A DNA stretch of 64,000 nucleotides from Agromyces mediolanus (GCF_014648575.1 NZ_BMRJ01000003.1:107463-171462), one strand, 5' to 3'; positions 50,426 to 60,821 are shown, numbered from the stretch's first letter. Made by a program: numbers and translations. The notes: generated by a model from the letters alone, not told the origin.

Positions 50426-50452
50426 CTGATCTGTGAGGTTTTCTCAGATCAG
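50426..50452. promoter_or_regulatory. Imperfect inverted repeat upstream of the LASTG gene
   Basis: CTGATCTG(TG)AG and CTCAGATCAG with a GTTTT loop, one two-base bulge. About 115 bases upstream of the surface-protein start. May be an operator or a weak terminator. Confidence 0.3.
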
Positions 50453-50489
50453 GGAGTGCCCCGATTCTCCACCCCTGGCGCACACGGAG

Positions 50490-50523
50490 CGACCCCCAGC
50501 TCGGGGCACCCGAGTGGGGGTCG
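50490..50523 (-). terminator. Terminator of ispG
   Basis: Stem of 15 pairs with one bulged G (CGACCCCCA-G-CTCGGG) and a three-base loop, 19 bases after the ispG stop. Confidence 0.7.
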
Positions 50524-50541
50524 TTCGACGCGGAGCTCGGA

Positions 50542-51693
50542 TCAGACGGTGACGACCGTCGGGGCGCCCGTCGGGGCGTCCCCGCCCATCTCGTCCGCGA
50601 TGCGCTGCGCCTCGGCGATGAGCGTCTGCACGATCTCCGCCTCGGGCACCGTCTTGATCACCTCGCCCTTGACGAAGATCTGGCCCTTGCCGTTGCCGCT
50701 GGCGACGCCGAGGTCGGCCTCGCGCGCCTCGCCGGGGCCGTTCACGACGCAGCCCATGACGGCGACGCGGAGCGGGACGGTGACGTCCTTGAGGCCCTCG
50801 GTCACGTCGTTCGCGAGGGTGTAGACGTCGACCTGCGCGCGCCCGCAGGACGGGCAGGACACGATCTCGAGCTTGCGCTCGCGGAGGTTCAGCGACTGCA
50901 GGATCTGCAGGCCCACCTTGACCTCCTCGACCGGCGGGGCCGACAGGGAGACGCGGATGGTGTCTCCGATGCCCTCCCCGAGGAGGATGCCGAAGGCCGT
51001 CGCGCTCTTGATGGTGCCCTGGAACGCCGGACCCGCCTCGGTCACGCCCAGGTGGAGCGGCCAGTCGCCGCGCTCGGCGAGCAGTCGGTACGCCTTCACC
51101 ATGACGATGGGGTCGTTGTGCTTCACGGAGATCTTGAAGTCGTGGAAGTCGTGCTCCTCGAAGAGCGAGGCCTCCCACACCGCCGACTCGACGAGCGCCT
51201 CCGGCGTCGCCTTGCCGTACTTCTCGAGCAGCCGCGGGTCGAGCGACCCGGCGTTCACGCCGATGCGCAGCGAGACGCCGGCGGCCTTCGCCGCGGCCGC
51301 GATCTCGCCCACCCGGTCGTCGAACTTGCGGATGTTGCCGGGGTTCACCCGCACGGCCGCGCAGCCGGCGTCGATCGCGGCGAACACGTAGTTCGGCTGG
51401 AAGTGGATGTCGGCGATGACCGGGATCTGGCTCTTCTTCGCGATGATCGGCAGCGCCTCGGCGTCGTCGCGGCTCGGCACCGCGACGCGCACGATGTCGC
51501 AGCCCGAGGCGGTGAGCTCGGCGATCTGCTGCAGTGTCGCGTTGATGTTCGTGGTGGGCGTCGTGGTCATCGACTGCACGCTCACCGGGGCGTTGCCGCC
51601 GACGAGCACCTTGCCCACCTTGATCTGGCGGGACTTGCGTCGCGGGGCCAGGACTTCGGGGACCTTCGGCATTCCGAGATTCACTGCAGGCAC
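50542..51693 (-). CDS. ispG: 4-hydroxy-3-methylbut-2-enyl-diphosphate synthase
   Basis: Iron-sulfur enzyme of the MEP isoprenoid pathway, 383 residues. TIM barrel part with [10 protein letters not shown] and GVNAGSLD; C-terminal cluster cysteines in CPSCGRAQ and GCVVNGPGE, the Glu being catalytic. GTG start at 51693 is chosen because TAGACT ends seven bases upstream; internal ATG at 51672 would lose conserved N-terminal VNLGMPK. The pathway partner dxr is at 62315, with rseP; ispG is separated from them by about 9 kb. Confidence 0.94.
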   Translation of the reverse strand: MPAVNLGMPKVPEVLAPRRKSRQIKVGKVLVGGNAPVSVQSMTTTPTTNINATLQQIAELTASGCDIVRVAVPSRDDAEALPIIAKKSQIPVIADIHFQPNYVFAAIDAGCAAVRVNPGNIRKFDDRVGEIAAAAKAAGVSLRIGVNAGSLDPRLLEKYGKATPEALVESAVWEASLFEEHDFHDFKISVKHNDPIVMVKAYRLLAERGDWPLHLGVTEAGPAFQGTIKSATAFGILLGEGIGDTIRVSLSAPPVEEVKVGLQILQSLNLRERKLEIVSCPSCGRAQVDVYTLANDVTEGLKDVTVPLRVAVMGCVVNGPGEAREADLGVASGNGKGQIFVKGEVIKTVPEAEIVQTLIAEAQRIADEMGGDAPTGAPTVVTV

Positions 51694-51700
51694 GTCTTGC

Positions 51701-51706
51701 AGTCTA
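51701..51706 (-). promoter_or_regulatory. -10 box TAGACT of ispG
   Basis: Seven bases before the GTG at 51693; same hexamer as proS. Confidence 0.5.
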
Positions 51707-51766
51707 GTTCCGCCCGGCTGGGTCGCGGCCGAGTGGGGCGAAGTCCCGACGTGTCCCGTGGTCGCG

Positions 51767-52468
51767 CTACGCGCAGCCGTCCGCCTCCATCTCGGGAGCG
51801 CCGATCCAGCGCACGGTGCCGTCGTCCTCGTTCTCCGTCGCCACCACGTTCGCCCGGTCGGGCGAGTCGCCGGGCACCTGGATCGTCTCCGCCTCGATCG
51901 ACGTGCCGACGCACACCCGGAGCTCGGGGTCGAACGACGGCAGCTCCGCGAGCACCGCCCACTCCTCCCCGGCCTGCGAGCCGTCGTGCGCCCGAAGGGC
52001 GATGCCTTCTGCGACCGGACCGTCGAAGTAGACCGCGAACCGCGGCCAGATGAGCCAGTCGTAGCCATCGCGCTGCCGGCGATCCTCGTCGTAGAACCGC
52101 TCATCGAGGACGAAGTCGCCCCACGCGTGGCGGATGCCGTCGGGCCGGTGGTTGCCGCCGTCGTAGGGTTCTTCGGCGGCCGGGCGACCGAACAGCGCGG
52201 TGAGCACGGCAACGGCCTCACTCGGGTCGGACATGTAGTCGAGCGACTCGACCACTTCCTCGCCGGCGCGGAGCTCGAGCACGGTCGGCCGGACGACGAG
52301 CGCGTCGACGGCGGCCAGCGGGTCGGCGCTGGGAGTGGGGGTCGGCGAGACGGGCGGCGCCGCCGAAGGGCTCGGAGTCGGGGTCGGAGCCGGCTCCGCC
52401 GCGCATCCCGTCAACACCAGCGCGGTCGCCACGACGGCCCCGAGGATCCCCACACGCGTGCGGCGCAT
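51767..52468 (-). CDS. Secreted lipoprotein, paralogue 2
   Basis: 233 residues. Signal peptide with lipobox LTGC, Cys22, then a Pro/Thr/Ser linker about 26-50 and a mixed fold about 52-230 with [20 protein letters not shown]. Start is the ATG at 52468 whose ATGA overlaps the previous stop; a GTG at 52477 is possible. No Pfam domain recognised. Paired with the similar gene behind it. Confidence 0.78.
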   Translation of the reverse strand: MRRTRVGILGAVVATALVLTGCAAEPAPTPTPSPSAAPPVSPTPTPSADPLAAVDALVVRPTVLELRAGEEVVESLDYMSDPSEAVAVLTALFGRPAAEEPYDGGNHRPDGIRHAWGDFVLDERFYDEDRRQRDGYDWLIWPRFAVYFDGPVAEGIALRAHDGSQAGEEWAVLAELPSFDPELRVCVGTSIEAETIQVPGDSPDRANVVATENEDDGTVRWIGAPEMEADGCA

Positions 52469-53187
52469 CAGGCGCACCCGGCCGTCACGGCGATCGGCGC
52501 ACGAACGGCCGCCACGGTCAGTCCGTCCTCGGACTCCACGAAGTCCACGCCCGTACGCGACACGTATGCCTCTCCGTCGGCGTTGACCGCCGGTTCATCC
52601 AGGAAATCGACGTAGGGACCGGAGCAGCCGGACGGGTTGGTCTGAAGCTCCGGCAGTTCCTCGAGGTCCGTCCATGCCGCCCCCGCCCCGATCCCGGATA
52701 TCGTCTCGAGCCGAACACCTGCGGCTTCGGGCCCGGTGAAGCGAACGAGGAAGCTGGGCTTGACGAACGAGCGCTCGTCGTCCGCGAAGCTCTCCCAACG
52801 GTCCACGTAGCGCTGCTCCCAGAGCTCGAATCCGCCCCAGCGGTGCATCGTGCTCGGCGGGAAGTGGCTCGTCCCGCGAGCTTCCTCCGTCTCCTCGGCT
52901 GCGCCGAGCACCGTTTCGAGCTCGGCCTTGACCTGGTCGAAGTCGCTGCGGTAGTCGAGCCGCTCGAGCACCTCCCCGGCCTCGTTGCGCAGCTCGAGCT
53001 CCGTCGGACGCAGGACCAGCGCGACGACCGATGCCGACGGATCTGCACTCGGGGCGGACTCGCTCGGTGTCGGCGCGGCTTCACTCGCCGACGGAATCGG
53101 GGTCGGAACCGGCTCCGCCGCGCATCCTGTCAACACCAGCGCAGCCGCCACGACGGCCCCGAACATCCCCACGCGCATCCGGCGCAT
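52382..53187. repeat. Tandem gene duplication of lipoprotein signal regions
   Basis: The 87-base stretches 52382-52468 and 53101-53187, 719 bases apart, are largely identical, covering the signal peptides of the two lipoproteins. The mature parts have diverged much more. Confidence 0.75.
52468..53187 (-). CDS. Secreted lipoprotein, paralogue 1
   Basis: 239 residues. Lipobox LTGC with Cys22, linker about 26-50, then LVLRPTELELRNEAGEVLERL and a FELWEQRYVDRW segment aligned with [11 protein letters not shown] of its neighbour. Same length of signal peptide and almost the same signal DNA as paralogue 2. Start at 53187 is preferred to the ATG at 53211 because it gives the Arg-rich signal peptide start. 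Function unknown. Confidence 0.78.
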   Translation of the reverse strand: MRRMRVGMFGAVVAAALVLTGCAAEPVPTPIPSASEAAPTPSESAPSADPSASVVALVLRPTELELRNEAGEVLERLDYRSDFDQVKAELETVLGAAEETEEARGTSHFPPSTMHRWGGFELWEQRYVDRWESFADDERSFVKPSFLVRFTGPEAAGVRLETISGIGAGAAWTDLEELPELQTNPSGCSGPYVDFLDEPAVNADGEAYVSRTGVDFVESEDGLTVAAVRAPIAVTAGCA

Positions 53188-53287
53188 TCCCCACCATGCC
53201 TCTCCGGGCATCCCCCGCCCGTCGAGTACATTCTGCTGGACGCATCCACCCCTGCGCAGCGAGCGGAGAGTACGATCCGGTAACGAG

Positions 53288-54283
53288 CTACTCGCCGGCG
53301 TCGCGGCGCAGCCGCCGGGCCCGCTCCCGTTCGGCAGCGATCCGCTCGGCGTTCCGCGCCATGCGCGTCGTGTCGCGCGGCTCCAGGAGGATCCGATCCT
53401 CGGCGTGCGCCCCCGCCTGAAGTTCGCGTGCACGCTCGAGCTCGGCGTCGAAGGCGGCACCGATCAGTAGACCGCCGTTCACCAGCCAGAGCCACACCAG
53501 GAAGACCACGGCGCCGGCGAGCGAGCCGTACACCCGGTCGTAGTCGGCGAACGCCGTGAGGTACCAGGCGAAGGCCGCCGAGGCGCCCGCGACCACCACG
53601 ATCGCCAGGACGGCACCGACGCTCAACCAGCGGAACCTCGGCTGCCGAACGTTCGGCGTCGCCCGGTAGAGCAGCGCGATGAGGCAGACGAGCACCGCGA
53701 ACATGAGCGGCCAGCGCGCGATCGCCCAGGTGAGTTGAACTGCCTCGCCCGCGCCGAGCTGCTCGGCGACCGCCGTGGCGATCCCGCCGCCGAGGAGGAG
53801 GAGCAGCACGATGATCGAGACGAGGGCCAGGAACCCCGCCGTGACGAGCAGCTGGATGCCCCGCAGCTTCCAGACGGGCCGCCCCTCGTCGACGCCGTAG
53901 ACGTCGTTCATGGCTCGGCCGAACGCCGTCACGTACGCGGAGGCGGTCCAGAGCGCCACGACTGCACCCGTCACCACGCCGAGCGTCGCCGCCGGCGAGA
54001 CCGCGAACTCGCCGAGCCGCTCCCTGAGGAATTCGACCGTCTCACGAGGCAGCACGTCGCCCGCGAGGTCGATCGCCGCGCCGAGTGCGCGGCCCTCCTG
54101 CCCGGCGAGGGCGAGGATCGACGCGGTCACGAGGATCGCCGGGAAGAGCGCGAGCACGCTGAAGAAGGCGAGCGCCGCTGCGCGGTCGATGCCGTTGCCC
54201 TCGAAGAAGGTCCGCGCCGTGCGACGGGCGGCGACCCACCACGCGGCACGGCTCAGCTGCACGGGCGATGCTGGGCGTTCCAC
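53288..54283 (-). CDS. YihY/BrkB-family inner membrane protein
   Basis: 331 residues, six hydrophobic segments. GIDRAAALAFFSVLALFPAIL near the start and GRAMNDVYGVDEGRP are the YihY/virulence-factor BrkB signature; the C-terminus is a basic helix. Role uncertain: once called RNase BN, since shown otherwise. GTG start at 54283 with AGG before it and CAGAAT six bases upstream, near-leaderless. Confidence 0.85.
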   Translation of the reverse strand: MERPASPVQLSRAAWWVAARRTARTFFEGNGIDRAAALAFFSVLALFPAILVTASILALAGQEGRALGAAIDLAGDVLPRETVEFLRERLGEFAVSPAATLGVVTGAVVALWTASAYVTAFGRAMNDVYGVDEGRPVWKLRGIQLLVTAGFLALVSIIVLLLLLGGGIATAVAEQLGAGEAVQLTWAIARWPLMFAVLVCLIALLYRATPNVRQPRFRWLSVGAVLAIVVVAGASAAFAWYLTAFADYDRVYGSLAGAVVFLVWLWLVNGGLLIGAAFDAELERARELQAGAHAEDRILLEPRDTTRMARNAERIAAERERARRLRRDAGE

Positions 54284-54345
54284 CCTGCGATTCTGGCCGA
54301 ACGCGGCGGGATGCCGCAGCCCCTTCCGCCGTCGCCGGATCCGCG

Positions 54346-54990
54346 CTAGTGCGCGACGGCCGTGACGTCGAGCGGGGGCTCGGTCGCGGCGACGACCTCC
54401 TCGACCCCGACGCCCGGTGCGAGTTCCACCAGCCGCAGCCCGGCCGGCGTGACGTCGATGACGGCGAGATCGCTGATGATCCGGTCGACCACGCCGCGGC
54501 CGGTCAGGGGCAGCGAGCACTCGCGCACGATCTTGGGCGAGCCGTCCTTCGCGACGTGCTCCATCAGCACGATCCGCCGACGGGCGCCGTGCACGAGATC
54601 CATCGCCCCGCCCGGGCCCTTCACCATCTTGCCGGGGATCATCCAGTTCGCGAGGTCGCCCGTGGCGGACACCTGCATCGCACCGAGGATCGCGGCGTCG
54701 ACCTTGCCGCCGCGGATCATGCCGAAGCTGGTCGCCGAGTCGAAGAAGGCCGCGCCGGGCAGCACCGTCACGGTCTCCTTCCCCGCGTTGATGAGGTCGG
54801 GATCGACCTCGTCCTCGCGCGGGTACGGGCCGACACCGAGGATGCCGTTCTCGGACTGCAGCACCACGGTGACACCGTCGGGCACGTAGTTCGGCACCAG
54901 GGTCGGCAGTCCGATGCCGAGGTTCACGTACGAGCCGTCGGCGAGCTCCTTCGCGGCTCGCGCCGCCATCTCCAGTCGGCTGAGCGCCAT
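54346..54990 (-). CDS. 3-oxoacid CoA-transferase subunit B
   Basis: 214 residues. The class I CoA-transferase beta subunit with the catalytic Glu in [12 protein letters not shown] and [10 protein letters not shown] upstream. Together with subunit A it moves CoA from succinyl-CoA to a 3-oxo acid such as acetoacetate or 3-oxoadipate. One base separates it from subunit A, and both are divergent from a thiolase, fitting acetoacetate or ketoadipate breakdown. Substrate cannot be fixed; no aromatic ring-cleavage genes are near, favouring acetoacetate. Confidence 0.9.
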   Translation of the reverse strand: MALSRLEMAARAAKELADGSYVNLGIGLPTLVPNYVPDGVTVVLQSENGILGVGPYPREDEVDPDLINAGKETVTVLPGAAFFDSATSFGMIRGGKVDAAILGAMQVSATGDLANWMIPGKMVKGPGGAMDLVHGARRRIVLMEHVAKDGSPKIVRECSLPLTGRGVVDRIISDLAVIDVTPAGLRLVELAPGVGVEEVVAATEPPLDVTAVAH

Positions 54991-54991
54991 C

Positions 54992-55765
54992 TCAGTGCTC
55001 CTCTCGCACGGTGCGACGTTCGATGCGCTTCTCGACGTCGGCGCCCACTTCGACGACCCGGTCGACGAAGATCCCGGGCAGGTGCACCGCGTCCGGATCG
55101 ATCTCGCCGGGCTCGACGAGCTCCTCCACCTCGGCGATGCAGATCCGCCCGGCCATCGCGGCGAGCGGCGAGAAGTTGCGAGCCGACTTCTCGAAGACGA
55201 GGTTGCCGTGCCGGTCGCCGCGCTGCGCGTGCACGAGCGCGAAGTCGGTCGTGATGGCCTCCTCGAGCACGAAGTCGCGCAGCTCGCCGCGGACCTCGAA
55301 GCGCTGCACCGGTTTCGGGGCGGATGCCACGGCGATCCCGCCGTCCACGGCGTACCGCTGCGGCAGCCCGCCCTCGGCGACCTGCGTTCCGACTCCGGTC
55401 TGCGTGAAGAAGGCGGCGATGCCCGCTCCCCCGGCGCGGAGCTTCTCGGCGAGGGTGCCCTGCGGGGTCAGCTCGAGCTCCAGCTCACCGGACAGGTACT
55501 GCCGTTCGAACTCCTTGTTCTCGCCCACATACGAGGAGGTCATCTTGCGGATGCGTCCGGCGGCGAGCAGCACGCCGAGCCCCCAGTCGTCGACGCCGCA
55601 GTTGTTCGACACCACCGCGAGCTCGCGGGACCCGCGCGCGAGCAGCGCGTCGATGAGCACCATCGGGATGCCGCAGAGGCCGAAGCCGCCGACGGCGAGC
55701 GAGGCGCCGTCGGGGATGTCGGCGACCGCCGTCGCGGCATCGGGCACGGTCTTGTCGAGCGTCAT
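54992..55765 (-). CDS. 3-oxoacid CoA-transferase subunit A
   Basis: 257 residues. Alpha subunit with [11 protein letters not shown] (CoA-binding turn) and [17 protein letters not shown] precedes the ATG at 55765. Heads a two-gene unit transcribed away from the thiolase with a shared 132-base promoter region. Confidence 0.9.
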   Translation of the reverse strand: MTLDKTVPDAATAVADIPDGASLAVGGFGLCGIPMVLIDALLARGSRELAVVSNNCGVDDWGLGVLLAAGRIRKMTSSYVGENKEFERQYLSGELELELTPQGTLAEKLRAGGAGIAAFFTQTGVGTQVAEGGLPQRYAVDGGIAVASAPKPVQRFEVRGELRDFVLEEAITTDFALVHAQRGDRHGNLVFEKSARNFSPLAAMAGRICIAEVEELVEPGEIDPDAVHLPGIFVDRVVEVGADVEKRIERRTVREEH

Positions 55766-55821
55766 GTCGCGACCTCCTCGTCACGTCGACCGCCGGGAAT
55801 CGGGCCGCTCGCCGCGATTCC

Positions 55822-55851
55822 GGTGAATCACCGTTAACTGAACCGTAGAAT
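55822..55851 (+). promoter_or_regulatory. Divergent promoter with operator-like palindromes, thiolase side
   Basis: TAGAAT at 55846-55851 is a strong -10. The palindromes GGTGA-A-TCACC (55822-55832) and GTTAAC (55833-55838) fill the -35 region and would block both directions when bound. No cognate regulator is adjacent. Confidence 0.5.
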
Positions 55852-55897
55852 GGTGAGGTCGCGCAAGCCCGCGCCCCGACGAAGGAGTCCACCCACC

Positions 55898-57082
55898 ATG
55901 AGCACCGAAGACGTCGTCATCATCGCCGGCGCCCGCACCCCGTTCGCCCGCATCAACGGCAATCTCGCGAGCCGCACGGCCGTCGAGCTCGGCACGGCCG
56001 CGATCCGCGGGGCCCTCGAGCGCGCCGGCGTCGCCCCGGAGGACGTCGACGCGGTCATCATGGGCCAGGTGCTGCAGGCCGGCGCCGGGCAGAACCCCGC
56101 CCGGCAGTCCGCCGTCGCCGCGGGCATCCCCTGGAGCGTGCCGGCGACGACGCTGAACAAGGTGTGCCTGTCCGGCCTCGTCGCGATCACCGATGCGGCG
56201 CGCCTGATCCGCCTCGGCGAGGCGAGCGTCGTCGTCGCCGGCGGGCAGGAGTCCATGACCAAGGCGCCGCACCTGCTCCCGGGCTCCCGCGCCGGGCACA
56301 CGTACGGCAGCATCGAGCTCATCGACCACGCCGCGCACGACGGGCTCACCGACGCCTTCGACCGCGAGTCGATGGGGGCCTCCACCGAGCGGGTCAACGG
56401 CCGCTACGGCATCGGCCGCCCCGAGCAGGACGAGATCGCCGCCGCCTCCCACGTGCGGGCGGGCCGCGCCCAGGCGGAGGGCGTCTTCACCGACGAGATC
56501 GTGCCCGTCGAGATCCCGCAGCGCAAGGGCGAGCCGGTCACCGTGTCCGCCGACGAGGGCGTCCGCCCGGACTCCTCCGTCGAGGTGCTCGCGAAGCTCC
56601 GCCCGGCGTTCGCCGCCGAGGGCACGATCACGGCCGGCAACTCCTCGCCGCTGTCGGACGGCGCGGCGGCGGTCGTCGTCGCGAGCCGCAGCTGGGCCGA
56701 GGAGCGGGGACTCAGCTGGCTCGCCGTGATTGGCGCCGCTGGACAGGTCGCGGGTCCCGACAACTCATTGCACTCCCAGCCGTCGAACGCGATCCAGGCG
56801 GCGCTGACGCGTGCGGGCTGGACGGCCGAGGAGCTCGACCTCGTCGAGATCAACGAGGCCTTCGCCGCCGTCTCCCTGCAGTCCGCCCGCGACCTCGGCC
56901 TCGACCACGAGCGGGTCAACGTGCACGGCGGCGCGATCGCCCTCGGCCACCCGATCGGCGCCTCCGGCGCCCGGCTCGCACTGCACGCCGCGCTCGAACT
57001 CTCGCGCCGTGGCGGCGGGCGGGCGGCCGTCGCGCTCTGCGGCGGCGGCGGCCAGGGCGAGGCGCTGCTGCTGTCCCGCTGA
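55898..57082 (+). CDS. Acetyl-CoA C-acetyltransferase (thiolase)
   Basis: 394 residues of the biosynthetic/degradative thiolase family. Cys in NKVCLSGL, His in NEAFAAVS and GHPIGASG, and CGGGGQGEA near the end are present. AAGGAG before the ATG at 55898 decides the start. Divergent from the CoA transferase genes: acetoacetate activated by the transferase is cleaved here to two acetyl-CoA, or 3-oxoadipyl-CoA to succinyl-CoA plus acetyl-CoA. Confidence 0.93.
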   Translation: MSTEDVVIIAGARTPFARINGNLASRTAVELGTAAIRGALERAGVAPEDVDAVIMGQVLQAGAGQNPARQSAVAAGIPWSVPATTLNKVCLSGLVAITDAARLIRLGEASVVVAGGQESMTKAPHLLPGSRAGHTYGSIELIDHAAHDGLTDAFDRESMGASTERVNGRYGIGRPEQDEIAAASHVRAGRAQAEGVFTDEIVPVEIPQRKGEPVTVSADEGVRPDSSVEVLAKLRPAFAAEGTITAGNSSPLSDGAAAVVVASRSWAEERGLSWLAVIGAAGQVAGPDNSLHSQPSNAIQAALTRAGWTAEELDLVEINEAFAAVSLQSARDLGLDHERVNVHGGAIALGHPIGASGARLALHAALELSRRGGGRAAVALCGGGGQGEALLLSR

Positions 57083-57096
57083 CCTTCCGACCACCC

Positions 57097-57134
57097 CGAC
57101 AGCCCCCGGATCGCCGCCGATCCGGGGGCTGTCG
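57097..57134 (+). terminator. Terminator of the thiolase gene
   Basis: Perfect 17-base stem CGACAGCCCCCGGATCG with a four-base loop, 15 bases after the stop. Confidence 0.8.
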
Positions 57135-57165
57135 CCGTTCCCGCCCGCCGTGCGACGATGTGCGC

Positions 57166-58419
57166 ATGACCTCGACCGCGCATCCGCCGCTCGACCATCG
57201 GCTGCGCCGCATGGTCGGCCGCGACCCGGAGGAGCAGCACCGGGCGGCGACGCCGCTCGAACTGCTCTACGACCTCACCCTCGTCGTCGCGTTCAGCCAG
57301 GCCGGCTCGCAAGCGGCGCACCTGCTCGGCATCGGCAGCTTCGGCCCGGCGCTCCTGGCCTTCTGCCTCGCGATCTTCGCCATCTGCTGGGCCTGGATCA
57401 ACTACTCCTGGCTCGCCAGCGCCTTCGACAACGACGACGTGTTCGTGCGCATCGCCACGATGGTGCAGATGCTCGGCGTGCTGGTGCTCGCGCTCGGCCT
57501 CCCGCCGCTGTTCCACTCGATCGAGGAGGGCGCGCACGTCGAGAACGGGATCATGATCGCGGGATACGTCGTGATGCGGGTCTCGACGATCGCGCTCTGG
57601 CTGCGGGTCGCCCGGCACGATCCGCGGTACCGTCGCACGGCGCTCCGCTACGCGGGACTCCTCGGCATCGTGCAGATCGCCTGGATCGTGCAGATCGTCG
57701 TGTACCCGCCGTTCGGGGTCGCGATCTGGCTCATGGTGCTCTTCGGCGCGGCCGAGATGCTCGTGCCGCTCCTGGCCGAGCGTCGCGGCGGGACCACCCC
57801 GTGGCATCCGCATCACATCGCCGAGCGCTACTCGCTGCTCGTCATCATCACCCTCGGCGAGATCGTGCTCGGCACGATCCTCGCCATCTCCGCCGTGGTC
57901 GAGGAGCAGGGCTGGTCGGCCGATGCCGTGATCGTCGCCTTCGGCGGGGTGCTCCTCGCCTTCGGCCTCTGGTGGAGCTACTTCACCATGCCGTCCGGCA
58001 CGCTGCTCGCGAGATTCCCGCGACGCTCCTTCGTGTGGGGATACGGGCACATGATCGTCTTCGGCTCGCTCGCCGCGAGCGGTGCGGGCCTGCACGTCGC
58101 CGCGAACGCGATCGCCGGCGACGTGGCCATCTCCGAGCTCGCCGCGCTCGCGACGGTCGTCGTGCCCGTCGCCGTCTTCCTGACGATGCTGTTCGCCCTG
58201 TACTCGTTCCTGCTCGGCCGCTTCGACCCGTTCCACATCGGCCTGTACCTCGGCAGCCTCGTGGTGCTGGCACTCGCCGTCGCGGCCGTCGCGGCTGGGG
58301 CGAGCTTGCCCGTCGGCATCCTGATCGCGGCGCTCGCGCCGCTCGTCGTCGTGATCGGCTACGAGACCGTCGGTCACCGCCACCAGCGCCGCGCGCTCGA
58401 GGAGATCCTCGGGCGCTGA
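57166..58419 (+). CDS. Low temperature requirement protein A (LtrA) family
   Basis: 417 residues with about 12 hydrophobic segments. [18 protein letters not shown] near the N-terminus and [20 protein letters not shown] are the LtrA signature. Function unknown; named for a Listeria cold-growth mutant. GACGAT six bases before the ATG suggests a leaderless start. Confidence 0.85.
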   Translation: MTSTAHPPLDHRLRRMVGRDPEEQHRAATPLELLYDLTLVVAFSQAGSQAAHLLGIGSFGPALLAFCLAIFAICWAWINYSWLASAFDNDDVFVRIATMVQMLGVLVLALGLPPLFHSIEEGAHVENGIMIAGYVVMRVSTIALWLRVARHDPRYRRTALRYAGLLGIVQIAWIVQIVVYPPFGVAIWLMVLFGAAEMLVPLLAERRGGTTPWHPHHIAERYSLLVIITLGEIVLGTILAISAVVEEQGWSADAVIVAFGGVLLAFGLWWSYFTMPSGTLLARFPRRSFVWGYGHMIVFGSLAASGAGLHVAANAIAGDVAISELAALATVVVPVAVFLTMLFALYSFLLGRFDPFHIGLYLGSLVVLALAVAAVAAGASLPVGILIAALAPLVVVIGYETVGHRHQRRALEEILGR

Positions 58420-58426
58420 GGCGGAG

Positions 58427-58459
58427 CGGATGGCGGGCGCCCGCGGCGCCCGCCATCCG
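58427..58459. terminator. Bidirectional terminator between ltrA and the SHOCT gene
   Basis: Perfect 15-base stem CGGATGGCGGGCGCC with a CGC loop, in the 43-base gap of a convergent pair. Confidence 0.8.
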
Positions 58460-58462
58460 GGC

Positions 58463-58765
58463 TCAGCCGGCGGGCCGGTTCGCGCGCAGCACCTCGAGCC
58501 GGGCGCGGTACTCCTGCTCGTCGATGTCGCCCTTGGCGAAGCGCTCGGCGAGCGTCTGCTCGGCGCTCGCCCCGCGCGCCCAGGGCGGCCCGTAGCCGCC
58601 GTCCTGCGCCCACGCGGCGCGGCGCCAGCGGCGACCGAGCACCCCGAACAGGAGCACGAAGACGAGGATCCAGAACAGCGGGATGAGGAAGAACACCCAG
58701 CCGAATCCGGCGGCCCAGGGGCCGGCGTGCGCGGCCACGGCCGCTGCGAGAGTGGTGGAGAGCAT
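58463..58765 (-). CDS. Small membrane protein with SHOCT domain
   Basis: 100 residues. One hydrophobic segment about 18-42 ([20 protein letters not shown]) after a short lumenal N-terminus, and a C-terminal SHOCT helix pair about 68-96 ([20 protein letters not shown]). AAAGGA before the ATG. Lies downstream of the two-component system on the opposite end of a 150-base gap; function unknown. Confidence 0.78.
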   Translation of the reverse strand: MLSTTLAAAVAAHAGPWAAGFGWVFFLIPLFWILVFVLLFGVLGRRWRRAAWAQDGGYGPPWARGASAEQTLAERFAKGDIDEQEYRARLEVLRANRPAG

Positions 58766-58917
58766 GGTGCGGTCCTTTGCGATCCGGTCGGCCCCGGACG
58801 GGCCGATCCGATCCGAGCCTCCTCGTCGAAGGCGTCCCGCGAATCCGCCGGCGGGAGACACCTCGACTGCTCCCCCGGGAGCAGGCCCGAGGGGCGAGGC
58901 GCGCCGCGCGGCGAAGC

Positions 58918-59628
58918 TCAGCCGGCCGGGTCCTGCCAGCCCGGCGCGACGAGTCCGGTCTCATAGGCGAGCACGACGAGATGCACCCGGTCGCGGGCGT
59001 GCACCTTCGACATGATGCGGGAGACGTGCGTCTTCGCGGTCAGCGGGCTGAGCACGAGCCGTGCCGCGATCTCCTCGTTCGTGAGGCCCAGTCCGACGAG
59101 GCGCAGCACTTCGCGCTCGCGCTCGGTGAGCACCTCGAGCTCGGCCCTCCGTGGGGATTCGCGGAGGCCCCTGGAGAGCCGCTCCAGCAGCCGTCGCGTG
59201 ACCCCGGGCGAGAGCAGCCCCTCGCCCGCGGCGACGACGCGCACGGCGCGGATGAGGTCGACCGGCTCGATGTCCTTCACGAGGAAGCCGCTCGCCCCGG
59301 CCCGCACCGCCCGCGCCACGTACTCGTCGAGTTCGAAGGTCGTGACGATGACGACCCGCACGTCCGCGAGCGCCGGGTCGGCGGCGATCTGCTCCGTCGC
59401 CCAGAGGCCGTCGCCGTCCGGCATCCGGATGTCCATCAGCACGACGTCAACCGGCCGCTCGCGGATCCGAGCGAGGAGCTCCCGGCCGCCGGCCGCCTCG
59501 GCCACCACCTCGACGTCGGGCTCGGCGTCGAGCAACGCCCGGAAGCCGGCGCGCACGAGCAGCTGGTCGTCCGCGAGCGCGACGCGGATCGTCGGGGGCG
59601 CGACGTCCCCCTCGGCGTGCACGCTCAT
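58918..59628 (-). CDS. Response regulator, NarL/LuxR type
   Basis: 236 residues. Receiver about 14-130 with phospho-acceptor Asp66 (VVLMDIRMPDG) and the Lys in GFLVKD; LuxR helix-turn-helix about 165-225 (LTEREREVLRLVGLGLTNEE). ATGA overlap with the sensor kinase gene. Target genes unknown; the divergently placed SHOCT/LtrA genes are candidates only by nearness. Confidence 0.9.
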   Translation of the reverse strand: MSVHAEGDVAPPTIRVALADDQLLVRAGFRALLDAEPDVEVVAEAAGGRELLARIRERPVDVVLMDIRMPDGDGLWATEQIAADPALADVRVVIVTTFELDEYVARAVRAGASGFLVKDIEPVDLIRAVRVVAAGEGLLSPGVTRRLLERLSRGLRESPRRAELEVLTEREREVLRLVGLGLTNEEIAARLVLSPLTAKTHVSRIMSKVHARDRVHLVVLAYETGLVAPGWQDPAG

Positions 59629-60815
59629 GGCGGCGCTCCCCAGGGCAGGCGCGCGGTGAGCCGCGTGCCGCCGAACGGCGAGCCCGCGAAGTCGACGGTG
59701 CCGCCGAGCAGCGCCGCCCGCTCGCGCATGCCGAGGATGCCGCGGCCGGCCTCCAGCCCGTCGCCGAGCGCGATGGCGCCCGTCGTCGCCTCGGCGGCGG
59801 CGGGCAACCCGACCCCGTCGTCGTCGACCGTGAGCACGAAGACGTTCCCGTCGCGCTCGAGGCGCAGCTCGACCCGCGTCGCCTCGGCGTGCCGCGCGAC
59901 GTTCGTCAGCGCCTCCTGCGCGATGCGGTAGGCGGCGAACTGCGTGGGTCGGGCCGGCACCTCGCCGCCGAGCCGGTCGTCGATGCCTGCGGCGAGCCCG
60001 GGCACGGCGAACTCCGAGACGAGGCGCGGCAGCTGCGCGAGCTCGGCCTGGGGCGCGAGCGGCGCCTCGCCCTCGCGGAGCACACCGAGCACGCTCCGCA
60101 CCTCTTCGAGCGCGGTCTTCGAGGCGCCCTTGATGCTCGCGAGTGCGCTGCGCGCCTGCTCGGGGTCGCGGTCCATGAGGTGCAGCCCCACGCTCGCCTG
60201 TACGTTGATCTGCGAGAGCGCGTGGCCGAGCACGTCGTGCAGCTCGCGCGCGATCCGCACGCGCTCGCGTTCCTCGGCGCTCCGCCGGCGCCGCGCCATC
60301 GCCTCCCGGAAGGCGCTCGCCCGCTCCCGACGACGACGCGCGAACCAGCCGATCGCGAAGCAGAGCCCGAGGCCCGCGGTGGTCGCGGCGACTCGGAACG
60401 GCGACCAGCCGTGCCCCGTCGCCGGCCCCAGGGCGACGGCGGCCACCCAGGCGACGCCGACCGAACTCGCGGCCCAGACCGCCGCCCCGCGCACGATCGC
60501 CAGCACGATCGCGAAGGCGAGCGCGAGGTACGGGGGACCAACGTCGGGGCCGGTGAGCACCGCGGCGAGCGCGAGCAGCGCGACGAGCGCGACGGTCGGG
60601 CCGGGCCAGCGCCGTGAGCCGAGCAGGGCGAGCGCGCCGGCTACGGCGAGCGCGATCTGCAGCGCGGCGAGCGCCGGCGGGGCGGCCGTCCAGACGGCGA
60701 TGCCGATCGCCGCCGGCACCTGCACGAGCAGGCTGAGCACGACGGGCAGGACCAGCGCGACGGCGGGCGGCGGACCCTGCCGCGCAGCCGGGTCGTCCCA
60801 CGGGGGCACGGGCAT
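59625..60815 (-). CDS. Sensor histidine kinase, HisKA_3 type
   Basis: 396 residues. Five hydrophobic segments in the first 160 residues, no large extracellular loop, so an intramembrane-sensing type. His193 in RELHDVLGHAL is the phosphorylated residue; HATPase_c motifs DDDGVGLP and GRGILGMRERAALLGG are present. ATG at 60815 chosen over 60839 because TACGAT ends six bases upstream (leaderless). Confidence 0.88.
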   Translation of the reverse strand: MPVPPWDDPAARQGPPPAVALVLPVVLSLLVQVPAAIGIAVWTAAPPALAALQIALAVAGALALLGSRRWPGPTVALVALLALAAVLTGPDVGPPYLALAFAIVLAIVRGAAVWAASSVGVAWVAAVALGPATGHGWSPFRVAATTAGLGLCFAIGWFARRRRERASAFREAMARRRRSAEERERVRIARELHDVLGHALSQINVQASVGLHLMDRDPEQARSALASIKGASKTALEEVRSVLGVLREGEAPLAPQAELAQLPRLVSEFAVPGLAAGIDDRLGGEVPARPTQFAAYRIAQEALTNVARHAEATRVELRLERDGNVFVLTVDDDGVGLPAAAEATTGAIALGDGLEAGRGILGMRERAALLGGTVDFAGSPFGGTRLTARLPWGAPP

Positions 60816-60821
60816 GTCCCG

